Below are positions 52,811-63,732 of a DNA stretch of 64,000 bases, in pieces. The notes under the pieces were generated by a model, which made no database searches, was not told the origin of the DNA, and saw only the letters and a list, made by a program, of their open reading frames with translations. A program made the position numbers and the translations under genes. The number at the start of each line of letters is the position of its first letter. Positions within the stretch are counted from its first letter, which is position 1. This stretch comes from Yponomeuta sedellus (lineage: Eukaryota > Arthropoda > Insecta > Lepidoptera > Yponomeutidae): assembly GCA_934045075.1 (NCBI GenBank), contig OW203726.1, positions 14,420,037 through 14,484,036 on the forward strand, in the 5' to 3' direction.

Positions 52811-52901
52811 TGGAGAATACTTTGAAAAACAATAAAAGCATATTTAGCCATATACATTTGTTTATTTTTTCTATTCCGCATACATAAGTAGCAGCCCTCG
52901 T

Positions 52902-53719
52902 AATATAATATTCTAGACGTAGGTAATTGCTTTTATTTTATTTAGTGAACAAGCATTTTTGTTTTATCAAAAATCAGTTTATGGATTTTTTATACCTCTT
53001 TTTACGTAGATTTAAGTAACGAATAATTTATTAAATTTTTATATTGTCTCTAGATGTTATTGAAATTAATATTTTACAAAAATCGTATTATCTCACTCGT
53101 TTTCATCTCAATCACTTTTTACAAATTTAACTTTTTATGTAGTATATACAAATCCCGATTTTTATGAATTTTTCCGTGACTATTTAGTAGATCTGAGAAT
53201 TGGTCATAGACTAATTATTAATATGGCAAAACAACGTTTACTGGGTCAGCTAGTAATGTATAAAGGTTAGCAAGCACAAATTGTTCAGTACAAATATAGT
53301 TGTTTTGTAAAATGTAGTTCAAGACAACACTTTTATTGAGTGTCAACACTTTATTTGTAAATCCTATTAGAATATTTATTATGAGAACTTTTAAGTACCG
53401 TCCGTGAGCTTCATAATAGATTTGTGAATCTTGTAAAAGTATTAATGAACATGTTGTAATAGTTTAAGGGCAATGCTTATTTATGCAGGATTATTTTCAA
53501 TGTCTACCTCTATGCACCTGTTTGGAACGAAGACACAGGCCCTTCCATATTTATTACAATATTTTTCATAACAACAGCAGTTAACAACTTTTAATAATAA
53601 CTGGCAAGAACCTATTGGAAATCTTTGTGTCATAATTATACTGAATATTTTTATGTAACATATAAATGTTGTCTAAGCTTTGCTTCGAATAAAAACTCTT
53701 CAATAATGAACAATTATGT
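52902..53719. other. Intergenic between mariner and BRX1
   Basis: AT-rich, nothing recognised. A plus-strand AATAAA at about 53690 has no clear owner. Confidence 0.4.
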
Positions 53720-53725
53720 TTTATT
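53720..53725 (-). terminator. BRX1 polyadenylation signal AATAAA
   Basis: TTTATT on the plus strand, eight bases beyond the BRX1 stop codon, implying a very short 3' UTR if used. Confidence 0.55.
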
Positions 53726-53732
53726 CAATATA

Positions 53733-56700
53733 TCACTTTTTTGATGGCTTTTTGTTTTTAAACTGTTTCCTCTTCTTGATTTGATCATGGATAAGTTTGC
53801 TCTTGGATTTAAGTTGCTTCCGTCTGATAGTTTTCTCGGGTTTTGTTTTTATCTTCTTCATTAAAGGCGCAGATGTAGTCTCATCTTCGCCTGCATTTTC
53901 ATCTGCACTTTCATCTTCCATTGAGTGATCACTATCAACCTCCTCTTTTATTTCTTCTGAAACAAATATAAATAATGAATCGCATATGCTTGAATTATAA
54001 AAGAAATATGTGATTTTTCTCTGTTTTTACCCTTAATAAGTTCTTGATGTGCCTTTTCCATAGGATCACCCTTGAAGAAGTCGCCACCATCAATGTCAGG
54101 GTACCCGGTCTCTGGTTTTGTAGCTTCATAGACAGCCTTTTTCTCTACCCTGTTTTCATACTTGTTGGCTGCCTTCTTTGTAAAGGCTTGGCGTAGCTTC
54201 GCTGGGCTTACATACTTTGGGTTTTCCCATAAAGTAGCCCCTCCAAATGATCCAGAGAAGATTTTGACCTATTGAAAATAAAGTTTATTTCTGAGAACTG
54301 AAAGACTTGGGCTATTCCAAAATGAGAAGTTTTAGTCACCCTCTAAAGGAGACGGGGATTTCTGGGCCTGATTGTAAATAGTTCAGATATGGTTTAAAAA
54401 AGCGTTATATTTTTCTATTTTAAAATATAAAAAATGAGCTCAAGTCACAATCTGTAACAAGACAAATCTTAAAAATAAGTTTATGTTCCTAATAAAATAG
54501 TGTTACGGGCTAGGGTTCTGGATTTGGATGTAAAACACCAATGACAGCTTCTTAGATTTATTCACGCAGGGTCTGGTCTGCAGGTCTTCACGACACGAAG
54601 TCCACACGTTGATTCCAATCGAAGTCCAATAGTATCGCTGAGGTCGTAGGTTATCGCTCGTATCGCAGGTATGTTCGCTCGAAGTTCACTCTTCGCTATT
54701 CCAAACGGAACTGACAGCGCGCCGCGGCGACCGCCATTTATATCCGCCGGCAAGGGTTCTAGAACATTCAAGTACGTACCTACACTCGGTGCACGCGGCA
54801 ACGACTCTAGAACAAAGTCCTTGTCAAAGAGATTTGAACCTTATACTTGTGGACATACGAGTCACTACTGTTTGCAGCGTTTTATTGTTTACTAAAACGC
54901 AGCATGCGGCGACTATTCGATAGGCTTCCAGAAGGCTCTATTCTAGATGGTTCGGGATAGGACCGCGACACTGCTCCCCTCTTAGAGATGCTCGTCCCGA
55001 GCATCTTCATTACTGCCGTGATAAGAAGCTAAGCGGTCGATGTGAACCACTTTTTGTGCACCTCTTGGCTGCCGTTGAATTCGGTACGTCACGTCATTTA
55101 ACCGAGTTACCACTTTGTACGGTCCCTCCCATCTTGTCTGCAATTTCGGAGATTTTCCTTTTCGTCGAGTTACATTGTGAAGCCAGACCAGTGCTCCTTC
55201 TTCGAAGCCGCTTGTATTTGCTCGGCGGTCATACCTAGTCTTCATCTTTTCACTCGACTCCAATCCGTTTTCCCGTACTATGGCATGAATCTCTCGCATT
55301 TTCTCACGTAACTCGGAAATGTAGTCGTGTAGAGAACGTGAGTCGTCAGGAGGGCCTCCAGTCAGCAGATCTTCTGGTATTCTCAGTTCTCGGCCAAAAT
55401 TTACACGCGCCGGGGTTACCTTCGTGCTTTCATGTTCTCCAGTTCGGTAGGCCAGAAGAAATGGCGGTATGTATTTGTCCCAGTCTCTCTGGTGCCTGTC
55501 AACGACTTTTGCTAAATGTCTCTCAAGTGTTTGGTTAAATCTTTCTACCATGCCGTCAGATTGAGGATGATATTGGGTGGTCCTAGTCTTATGAATTCCC
55601 AATATTTTACAGAGTTCTTGAAATACTTGAGACTCAAAGTTCCTGCCTTGGTCGGAGTGTATTTCCAAGGGCACACCAAACCGGCAAACTACTTCCTCAA
55701 ACAACTTGGAGGCAACAGTCGTGGCTTCTTGATTGGGTATGGCGAATACCTCTGGCCATTTAGTGAAGTAATCCATAACTACCATGAAATACTTATTTCC
55801 TGATTCCGTTACTGGGAACGGTCCAGCCACATCAACTGCAATGCGTTCCCATGGCGCACCAACGTTATAAAGTTGCAGATTTCCTCGGCTTCTAGTTGGT
55901 GGGCCTTTCACCGCGGCGCAAGTAGCACACTTGCGGCACCAATCATGCACATCTTCACGACAATTGAGCCAGTAAAACCTTTCTCGAATCTTTGTTAAAG
56001 TCCTTTTTACGCCCAAATGTCCACCTGATACACCGTCATGTACTTCACGAAGGACATCTTGTACCTTATCTCTTGGGACAACTATCTGAAGATGGAACTC
56101 TCTGCCGTTAGGTTTCTCCCATTTGCGGTAAAGTATTCCGTTTTGAAGAATAAAACTGTCCCATTGAGCCCAGTATGCCTTGGTGACAGCACTAGTAGGA
56201 GCGACTTCGCACCATCTTGGCTTATCCTCGCCCCGTTTCTTCCATGCGACAATGAGCCGTACATCTTCGTCATCTTCCTGTGCTTCTTTCATCGCCTCAT
56301 CTTCCCAAGATCTCGATGGACTCATTCTTGTCAATCTCAATGGCAGTTCCTTTGTCTCTTGTTTGGCACAGTGCTTGCAGTCTTCCAGACACGGCCTTCT
56401 TGACAGTGCGTCAGCATTTCCATGCGCCACTTGTGAGATTCTGGTTATCTGGGCTTTCTCCGCTCCAGCCAGTACTCGCCTCGGAATCCTAGCTTCGTTT
56501 CCCTGATTCACAGTGGAGGCCGGAACGTCATGCTTCTTTACGAACTCTTCAAAACGCTGCTCCATTTTGTTGAGGCGCGCACCCAGTCTGTCATCTGTTT
56601 TGGTCGGTTGCCTCTCCTTCATAGGACACGTGAACTGCAGATGCCCTCTTTCTCCACACTTGTAACACATGGGCCTAGAGTTCCTCTTGGGCGGTGTCTT

Positions 56701-59700
56701 GATCTCTTTGACCTCCTCCTTAACTTCTCCAAGTTTATACCCCTGTCGGATATCATGACGCACAGCTTCAACTTCCAGGGCGTGTGCCAGAGCTTCTTTT
56801 AATGAAGAATGCTGCCCTAATTTCAAGATCCCTGATCCCGTCGGCGAAGGCTTGTAAAATGTTCGTGTCCACCATCTTACTATCAGCAGAAGGGTACGCC
56901 TTTCGAACCAGCTTCTCAATTTCCAACGCCCATTGTTGAAGTCCTTCACACAGGCGCTGAGTCCGGTCGCGTAGCTGAGCACGAAAAACGTGTTCCAGGT
57001 GTCGTTCCCCGTATCTAGCCTCAAGTGCCTCCAGCAAGTCTTTGAACTCGCTGCCTGAGGTGGGCAGTGCCTCCAGGACAGATAAAGCCGAACCTCTGAG
57101 CGCGACGGTGAGGGCTGTCAGGCTCTGTTCGTCCGTCCACCCGTTTGAAGCAGCGACAGTCTGGAACTGCTGTCGGTAGGCGACCCAAGATGTAGTACCA
57201 TCGTACGGAGGCACCTTCACTTTAGGCCCCTGGCTGACAACTCCGCTCGACGTAACTCCAGCAGCTTTTATACGCCGAACTTCCTGCTCTAGACCAGTGA
57301 GGCCGTTTTTTAGACTTTGTAGGTCCTTCTCTAATTTGGTAACCCGTTCGGTCACTACCTCTACATGTTCATGTAGCTTAGCGACCGTATCACTGAACTT
57401 TGTAACGGCAGAAAGGATCACCTGTTGATCTGCCTTCTGTTCTTCTCGCAGGCCTCTCTGTTCTTCTTGCAGGCACTGCATTTGCTTGCTCTGTTCTTCT
57501 CGCAGGCCTCTCTGTTCTTCTCGCATGCCCTTCAACATTGCCATCAGACACGACACATCCAAAACCTCCATTGTACGTGACAGAGGTTTAATGTCTTCGG
57601 TGGGCGTGGCCAGGCGGGCGTGGCTACGAGGCGGAGCCTGTTGGTCGGTTGGTGAAACCCGGTGATCAAGGCCGGTGGGCGGAGCCTGGTGCACGGGGGC
57701 GGTGGGCGTGGCCTGGTGGGCGTGGCCGGTAGGTGGAGCCGCTGGGCAGGTATGCTGTGTCTCCACTACGCGCGTGGCCTGGTGGGCGGGGCCAGGAGGC
57801 GTGGCTTGGTCGGTGGGCGTGGCCTGGTGGGCGGGGCCAGTGGGAGTGTCCCTATGGCCAGTGGGCGTGGCCTGAGGGGCAGTGGGCGTGGCCTTCGCAG
57901 CACTTCTGGACCTGGTCCTCACTCCAGAAGTATCCTCTCTCGGAGTCAGTGGCATCTCCAAATCCCCAATTCTGACACCAAATGTTACGGGCTAGGGTTC
58001 TGGATTTGGATGTAAAACACCAATGACAGCTTCTTAGATTTATTCACGCAGGGTCTGATCTGCAGGTCTTCACGACACGAAGTCCACACGTAGATTCCAA
58101 TCGCAGGTCCAATCGAAGTCCAATAGTATCGCTGAGGTCGTAGGTTATCGCTCGTATCGCAGGTATGTTCGCTCGAAGTTCACTCTTCGCTATTCCAAAC
58201 GGAACTGACAGCGCGCCGCGGCGACCGCTATTTATATCCGCCGGCAAGGGTTCTAGAACATTCAAGTACGTACCTACACTCGGTGCACGCGGCAACGACT
58301 CTAGAACAAAGTCCTTGTCAAAGAGATTTAAACCTTATACTAGTAGACATACGAGTCACTATTGCTCGCAGCGTTTTATTGTTTACTAAAACGCAGCATG
58401 CGGCGACTATTCGATAGGCTTCCAGAAAGCTCTATTCTAGATGGTTCGGGATAGGACCGCGACAATAGGATACCGTTTACTTTAATCGATTAGTCTGTAT
58501 GTATTAAATAAAAAACACCTGCACCAGATGATTGATTCAATCAATTAAATAAATACATTATAATACACATAATATCAACAGTTTAAAAAAATAAAAATAT
58601 TAACTTGATGAAAATAAATCTGTACATAATACAGAGAATATTGTAAAGAGGTTCGAAATTTTACTGATGTGAGATGCCGGTGAGTCGCCCATTAGCTCAG
58701 CTCAGCGCTGGCACGGATAGCCAGAGGTCGCGGGTTGGAATGGGTGGAATTTTTAGCCTCTAAATAGGTTTTTGAAAATAAATCTTTAAATTGATTCTCT
58801 TTTACAGATCGATTTATTACCTGTGTTTCTCAACTGTATTTTTAATCTGTGTCTGTGCTAACAGTGACAGGCGTGACAGCTTCCTGACTCAATCTATGAT
58901 CACTCGTCTTCTCGTATTGTTTAGTGCGTTTTGAGTGTGTTTCCTGTTGTTTTTGTTATTATAATTCTCAGACCAGTGCTTTCTTTCTACAGACTTACGA
59001 TCTTGCTTAACTTGTACGGACACGGATAAGTTTAGTATAACTTTCATTGTCATCTTGTTGCATAGCATCACTTTTACTAAATCTCTTATAACTCTGCTCT
59101 CAGATTGCCAAAATCCGCAGATTTTTTTGAGATGGTTTGCTAATATATAAGCTCTAAATTGACATCACTTTCACCTTTTTACACCCAGGCCCAAGAATGT
59201 ATGAAAGTGTATCCGTCTCCTTTACATTAATAAATTTATTAAACAATGAATTAAAATATTTCTGTTGTGAGTTTATATTCGACTAGTTCTAAGTACTTAG
59301 TACTGGTGCTAATCTGCACCAAATCCACTGCTTGACAAAATTTTTGTAAGCAGCACTGTGTTGAATCATATACTAAGACTAAGCCAACAGCGACACAGAT
59401 GGAACATGAGATGAAGGTGCAGAAAAGATGTGATGCGTTGCATAGAAATCGCACTCTCGCCCCTTCTCTTCTGTGTCGGCTTTGCCCCCTCTACATATTT
59501 TGTATGAAGTCTATTGCATGGTTTTCCGCACCCCTTCTGGCTCATGTTGTAATTATGAATATAAAGAGAAAATTTGAATGATGACTAAAAAGTTAGGTGG
59601 TATAACTAATCATGTGATGACATATGCAATGAATGTCTGCCCATTGCAAGTCAACGCTTATCAAAGGATAAAGAGTAAATTTTAAAAGTAATAAATTTAC

Positions 59701-60584
59701 TTACAGGATTTAATACAAATCTAGGTCCAATCTCAGCCAAAGCACCATCTTCAGACAAAATCTGATAATTCCTAAACCAGATTCTGTTGTCAAGTACCAT
59801 GAAGGCATACACATGGTCAAAGAAGGGTTGACTCTTTGGATGGTAATTGGGAACTCCGAAGATTTGTATGAGAAGCTCTTTCAGCACAGCATAGTGAGCA
59901 TCCTTGGTGAACTGAGGATCAAAAGACAGAAGTGGTCTCGAGCCTCGGAGACAGTTGCCAGTCATCTTTAGTTCTCCCATAGTGTAAACTGAAATACAAG
60001 AGCATTGCTATAGGAATAGAGTGGTAGACAACATTTATATACTTCTTTATAACATTATATACTATATATAAGCAATATTCTACAAAACATACTGTTTTCC
60101 ACCAAAAACTTTGCACTGGGACCGTTAGGAATGTTGGCCATCCAAAGATACAAGTCTCTCATTTTCCTCCCCTCAAACAGAATACATTTGTTGCAGTTCT
60201 TCATTTCGCTGATTTCATTGACAACATAAAGGTTTTTGCTCCTCTCCAGCTTGGACTCCGTTTTGTGATGAGGCATCAAGCGTTTGATGTCTTCCATCAA
60301 ATGGCGGTGACGGTGGTTTATACCACGGGCAGCAAATACTAGAACTCTTTGCCTATTGATCCATTTTACCTATAAAATATTACGTAGGTATCAATGACGG
60401 AAATCATCGCAAAATCATAGAGTACCTAATTCCTTCCAGTAACACTTACAGCTTTTGGCGTAGGATCATCAGACATCCTAACTGGTGGTATAACAACCAC
60501 ATTATCACGTTCTTGTATGGCCTCTTGCACTACTGCTTTCGATTTCTTCACTTTTACCACTTTAGGTTTCTTTGTTTTAGCCAT
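53733..60584 (-). CDS. BRX1: Ribosome biogenesis protein BRX1 (Brix domain), five exons
   Basis: Coding exons on the minus strand are 60584-60450, 60369-60093, 59988-59705, 54268-54031 and 53956-53733. All junctions are GT-AG and the phases agree, giving about 385 residues, slightly longer than usual because of the acidic/basic tail. The start MAKTKKPKVV begins a Lys-rich leader. The Brix domain follows with VKWINRQRVLVFAARGI, MKNCNKCILFEGRKMRDLYL, NGPSAKFLV, ELKMTGNCLRGSRPLLSFD, YHPKSQPFFDHVY, LDNRIWFRNYQI, GPRFVLNP and VKIFSGSFGGATLWENP. The C-terminus is Lys-rich, fitting nucleolar location. BRX1 is needed for 60S subunit assembly and rRNA processing. Intron 3 (5.4 kb) holds gypsy-2b and a SINE. 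Confidence 0.95.
54501..54970 (-). repeat. gypsy-2b 3' LTR
   Basis: 470 bp, about 12 bp shorter than its partner because of a deletion after TTGATTCCAATCG. It is bordered on the right by the purine tract (AAGAGGGGAGCAG on the minus strand). Confidence 0.88.
54982..56829 (-). pseudogene. gypsy-2b gag C-terminus (zinc knuckle), RNase H end and integrase
   Basis: One open frame holds LKLGQHSSLKEALAHALE, the knuckle CYKCGERGHLQFTC, then a sudden passage at ITRISQ/VAHGNADALSRRPC from gag sequence to the last residues of RNase H. Integrase follows complete: GGHLGVKRTLTKIRERFYW with CRKCATC (zinc finger), [49 protein letters not shown] and GPYKVV. The H-H-C-C finger and D-D-E residues are all present. 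The deletion removes protease and RT in frame, so this is a gag-integrase fusion frame. Confidence 0.88.
56830..57961 (-). CDS. gag: gypsy-2b gag, N-terminal and capsid part
   Basis: From [10 protein letters not shown] the protein has a Pro/Thr/His-rich repeat region (about residues 20-110), then coiled-coil heptads ([28 protein letters not shown]). The capsid-like part follows with [18 protein letters not shown] and [17 protein letters not shown]. Near 56830 the frame slips relative to the knuckle-containing part. Compared with gypsy-2a this copy is better preserved. Confidence 0.82.
57983..58464 (-). repeat. gypsy-2b 5' LTR
   Basis: 482 bp, starts TGTTACGGGC and ends GACCGCGACA. The primer-binding site (complement of CCCCAATTCTGACACCA) lies at 57964-57980. 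Confidence 0.9.
58622..58772 (+). repeat. SINE-1, plus-oriented copy with 13 bp target duplication
   Basis: It is flanked by TGAAAATAAATCT (58609-58621 and 58773-58785). It begins GTACATAATACAGAG, has a damaged tRNA-like head (box B mutated) and ends at AAATAGGTTTTT without the CACGGGTTAGTGC tail. In BRX1 intron 3. Confidence 0.85.
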
Positions 60585-61254
60585 ACCGAAATATTTATTG
60601 ATGCACGTGGTTGACCAAGTGGGTTGAAAAACTGAAACGTCCTGAAACAAACCAACCGCGTCGCGTTCACGGCCAAAGAGTATATATATAACCACCACAA
60701 AGTCCACAAATTTGTTCACGGCGTTCAGTCGTTCACGCCAAAGAGTATACCTACTTATAACATAACCACGTTCACGCACAAATTAATTAGACAGAGCGTT
60801 CACGTCACGTTCACAGCCCACAGAACACCTCCTATACCCCTCTGAGCCCCAGTCACAGCCACAGACTACTTCTTTTTTTGTTTCTTTCGCTTGTCAAGCA
60901 GGCAAAGGTCCACAGACTACATAACTTCACACGTCCACAGGCTACACGGCGAGCGAGCAGTGGGCCAGCATGGGCCACTGTGTACAGGGGCATTATTAGG
61001 TACCTAGGTATATCCACTGAGTCGAGTGACGTTGATTTTTACTTTTTTTAAGCTACTCAGGGTGTCAAATGCATACTTACATTTTTTGAGGGCTGGCCGC
61101 AGCCCGCATCAGAAATTTACACACATCCCAATAACGCATGCCCCAATAAAGTACAGCCAATAATTCGTGTATAAGTACATGGATTATTGGCTGTATAATA
61201 TTGGGAAGTGAGTTACTGTTAGAACAAGGAGTCTTTACGTGTAATCAAGCGTGT
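60585..61254. other. 5' flank of BRX1, no gene seen
   Basis: It includes the putative BRX1 promoter (unmarked). At 61152-61195 there is a hairpin with TACAGCCAATAAT arms around an 18 base loop. Confidence 0.4.
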
Positions 61255-61399
61255 AAGCTTCAAACCATATGACGAAAACTAAAGCTTGGTTTAAGGACTT
61301 AAAAAAGACTCCTAGACCTTTAAGAGTTATGTGTGCGGATGGAAACGAGGTGCTGGGTATGGTAAAATGGTAAAGAGAAAGTGTTGGTATGGTAGTGTC

Positions 61400-61894
61400 T
61401 AGGAGTGGGTCGTTGTCCGATTTTTCGACGACGAAACGCAACCGTTTTTTCTGGAACGAAAACAGGTCCTCGAAACGGTCCTCGTTCGCAACTGGTTTCA
61501 TTGTATGCGAACGAGCAAGGCGCAGAGGACGGTCAAACGAGTGCGAACGAGACGAAATCACGAAACATCGGAAAAAATAAGTTGTTTTACACGATATTCG
61601 ACTGTATACTCATAGATATAAAGACTACTTTATTGTATCACAGACCAAAACGAACGGAACGAGCAAGGAGCCGACGATGACGTCGCAATGATCTCATTAC
61701 GTTCTAGGCTCTATTAATATAGCACTAAAGGACATATCCGCGTCAAACAATCTAAGGACTGGTCTCGCGACGAACAAACGCTGGCACTGCTTTAGTCTCT
61801 GGCACTGCTTTATAATGAAACGTAAAACGGTCCTATCGTCGCGGAACACAAAACGGTCTTATAAAACGGTTCGTCTTTGCAACGATCACGCCTA
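61400..61894. mobile_element. hAT-type MITE, copy 3 (495 bp), inside copia-2
   Basis: It is flanked by a perfect 8 bp duplication GTAGTGTC (61392-61399 and 61895-61902). Termini are TAGGAGTGGGTCGTTG and CAACGATCACGCCTA, imperfect inverted repeats. The sequence is nearly identical to the copies at 31714 and 32237. Confidence 0.9.
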
Positions 61895-61902
61895 GTAGTG
61901 TC

Positions 61903-63090
61903 TGACAAGCTGACGGTAAGTGATGTTACTTATGTACCGAAGTTAGCAACTAATTTATTGAGTGTGAATGCGATTGCCAAAAAAGGGCATGTATTAGTGT
62001 TCACAGAGACGGCGTGCGACATCTATAAGAGTAACGAGTGCGAGGTTTACGGCGAAACTGTTGCGATAGGGGTGGCGGAACGAGGTATCTTCAAAATTAA
62101 AGACTGTTCCTACGGTTCTGCACTAGCGACAACAGGAGGTGAGCAAACTGACCAGGTCCTGTGGCATAGAAGGATGGGACATCTGGGATTGAGGAACCTG
62201 AAGTTACTAAGAGACAAGTTGGCAACAGGGGTGAGTTTTCCAAACTGTACACACAATTTAGACTGCATTTCATGCATAAAGAGAAAACAAACGCGACAAC
62301 CTTTTACAAATAAAGGTACGAGGGCTAATGAAATTCTAGAATTAGTACACTCGGATGTATGCGGCCCAATGCGAGTTCCCTCTTTTAGTAAAAACCTTTA
62401 TTTTGTTACGTTTATTGATGATTTATCGCGCAAGATTTTTGTATACTTTTTGAAACAAAAGAGTGATGTTTTTGAAAAGTTTAAAGTTTATGCGGAAAAT
62501 CAGACCGGCAAGAAGATCAAGATCTTGAGGGCAGATAATGGCACCACGGAATACGTCAACAAAAGGATGGATGGCTACCTGAAGGCGAACGGGATCCACC
62601 ATCAGCTGACAGTTGACTATATGCCAGAACAAAACGGAGTGGCGGAGAGGTCGAATCGCACTATTTGCGAGAAAGCCAGAAGCATGCTGCAAGATTCTGG
62701 ATTACCTCAACGATTCTGGGCAGAGGCTGTCCATCATGCAGTATACCTGAAGAACAGATCACCAACCATTGCGGTGCGCAACATGACACCTGAAGCGAAA
62801 TGGTCTGGTCAGAAATGTGATCTGAATATGGTGAGGACATTTGGGTGCAAAGCTTTTATACACATCCCAAGTCAGAAGAGGACCAAGTGGGATGCGAAGA
62901 GCAGAGAGTTAGTCCACACCGGCAAGGAATGTATTATTCCTGGAAAATAGCAAATACACGGATGGAATGGATTCAGAAGAAAACTTAGTGGAGTTCATGT
63001 CATTTCCTGAAAGCGAACCAGACAGAAACGCAGAGGAGACTGCTGATTTGCCCATGCGAAATGAGAATCTACAGTTCTGCCAAACTCGAT
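61903..63090 (+). pseudogene. copia-2 gag-pre-integrase and integrase
   Basis: Motifs in order: VTYVPKLATNLLSVNAI, then VLWHRRMGHLGLRNLKLL and CISCIKRKQTRQPF (integrase zinc finger H-H-C-C). Next are LELVHSDVCGPM (first Asp), ILRADNGTTEYVNK (second Asp) and YMPEQNGVAERSNRTICEKA (Glu). Catalytic residues are intact. The frame ends at 62950 and continues one frame over as YTDGMDSEENLVEF. No reverse transcriptase follows. Confidence 0.88.
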
Positions 63091-63456
63091 AAAGAATAGA
63101 GGTAAACAAACCAATTTAGGGTTATCACAACTCACGTTTTACAAATCTTCTATTGTTTACATGATTATAGCCTTTTACTTGTAAACTATTTATTAACAAT
63201 TCCTATTGCAGCATATTTAACTACAAATAACATGCATATTACCTTGTTATTTCGAAAAACTATAAAAAATTCGACATTAATTTTACGCGACAGCCCTACA
63301 TAAAAAGAAACACGGATGAAATTCAGGTGTGACAAACATTTGGGGAAATTTAGTTTATGCCAACAAGTGATGTTTAGTCGCTTGTCAATACGTGTATATG
63401 GAATAAGTATATATAGCATATATGTGTGACAAAATGGCACAAGACAAAAATATAGA

Positions 63457-63732
63457 TTGCCCCCATATCATTGTGGATTAAATCCGATAGAAATCATATG
63501 GGGGCAAGTAAAAGGCCATGTTGCTGCCAAAAATAAAACTTTTTAAATGGCTGAACTAAATAAAGGTCCTGTTAGATGAGGCATTAAGTAAAATTACTCC
63601 AGCAGTAATTAAAGAAGAGAAGAAAACGCCGAATTTGATGGTGTAATGGATAAAGTCATTGATGAATTTGTAATTCAAGTCTCCGGAGACACAAATTTAT
63701 CCTCCTCTTTGGCCAGTGACAGTGATGATTAG
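63457..63732 (+). pseudogene. DDE transposase C-terminal fragment (same type as 8912-9166)
   Basis: LPPYHCGLNPIEIIWGQVKG is followed by HVAAKNKTF, a stop and a weakly preserved rest ending SLASDSDD and TAG. This is the catalytic-glutamate end of a Tc1/mariner/IS630-like enzyme. Nothing of the N-terminal part is visible upstream. The rest of the window to 64000 shows no gene. Confidence 0.65.

Larger units (their letters stand above)
51372..52901 (+). mobile_element. mariner DNA transposon with a later insertion
   Basis: The ends are inverted: GGCTGCTACTTATGTATGCG at 51374 onwards matches the complement at 52873-52896 (24 bp). A TA precedes the left end, and the right end extends to CCCTCGTA. 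Without the 237 bp insertion at 52339 the element is about 1.29 kb, the normal mariner size. The transposase is broken. Confidence 0.88.
54501..58464 (-). mobile_element. Internally deleted Ty3/gypsy element (gypsy-2b)
   Basis: It has LTRs at 54501-54970 and 57983-58464 and a perfect 4 bp duplication ATAG (54497-54500, 58465-58468). It is the same family as gypsy-2a. On the minus strand it runs LTR, primer-binding site, gag with a zinc knuckle, then the end of RNase H, integrase and LTR. Protease, RT and most of RNase H are missing, but less is lost than in gypsy-2a. It lies in BRX1 intron 3 in the same orientation as the gene. Confidence 0.92.
61255..63105 (+). mobile_element. Ty1/copia fragment (copia-2) with a hAT MITE inside
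   Basis: Plus-strand order is a protease remnant (HMTKTKAWFKDL, about 61267), a MITE at 61400-61894, then gag-pre-integrase and integrase to 62950 and a linker in a second frame to about 63090. RT, RNase H and both LTRs are missing. It is a different family from copia-1. Confidence 0.85.

Noticed and set aside
60585..60779. Longer N-terminus of BRX1 from an upstream ATG in the same frame
   Set aside because: The upstream residues have no family similarity, while MAKTKKPKVV begins a typical Lys-rich BRX1 leader.
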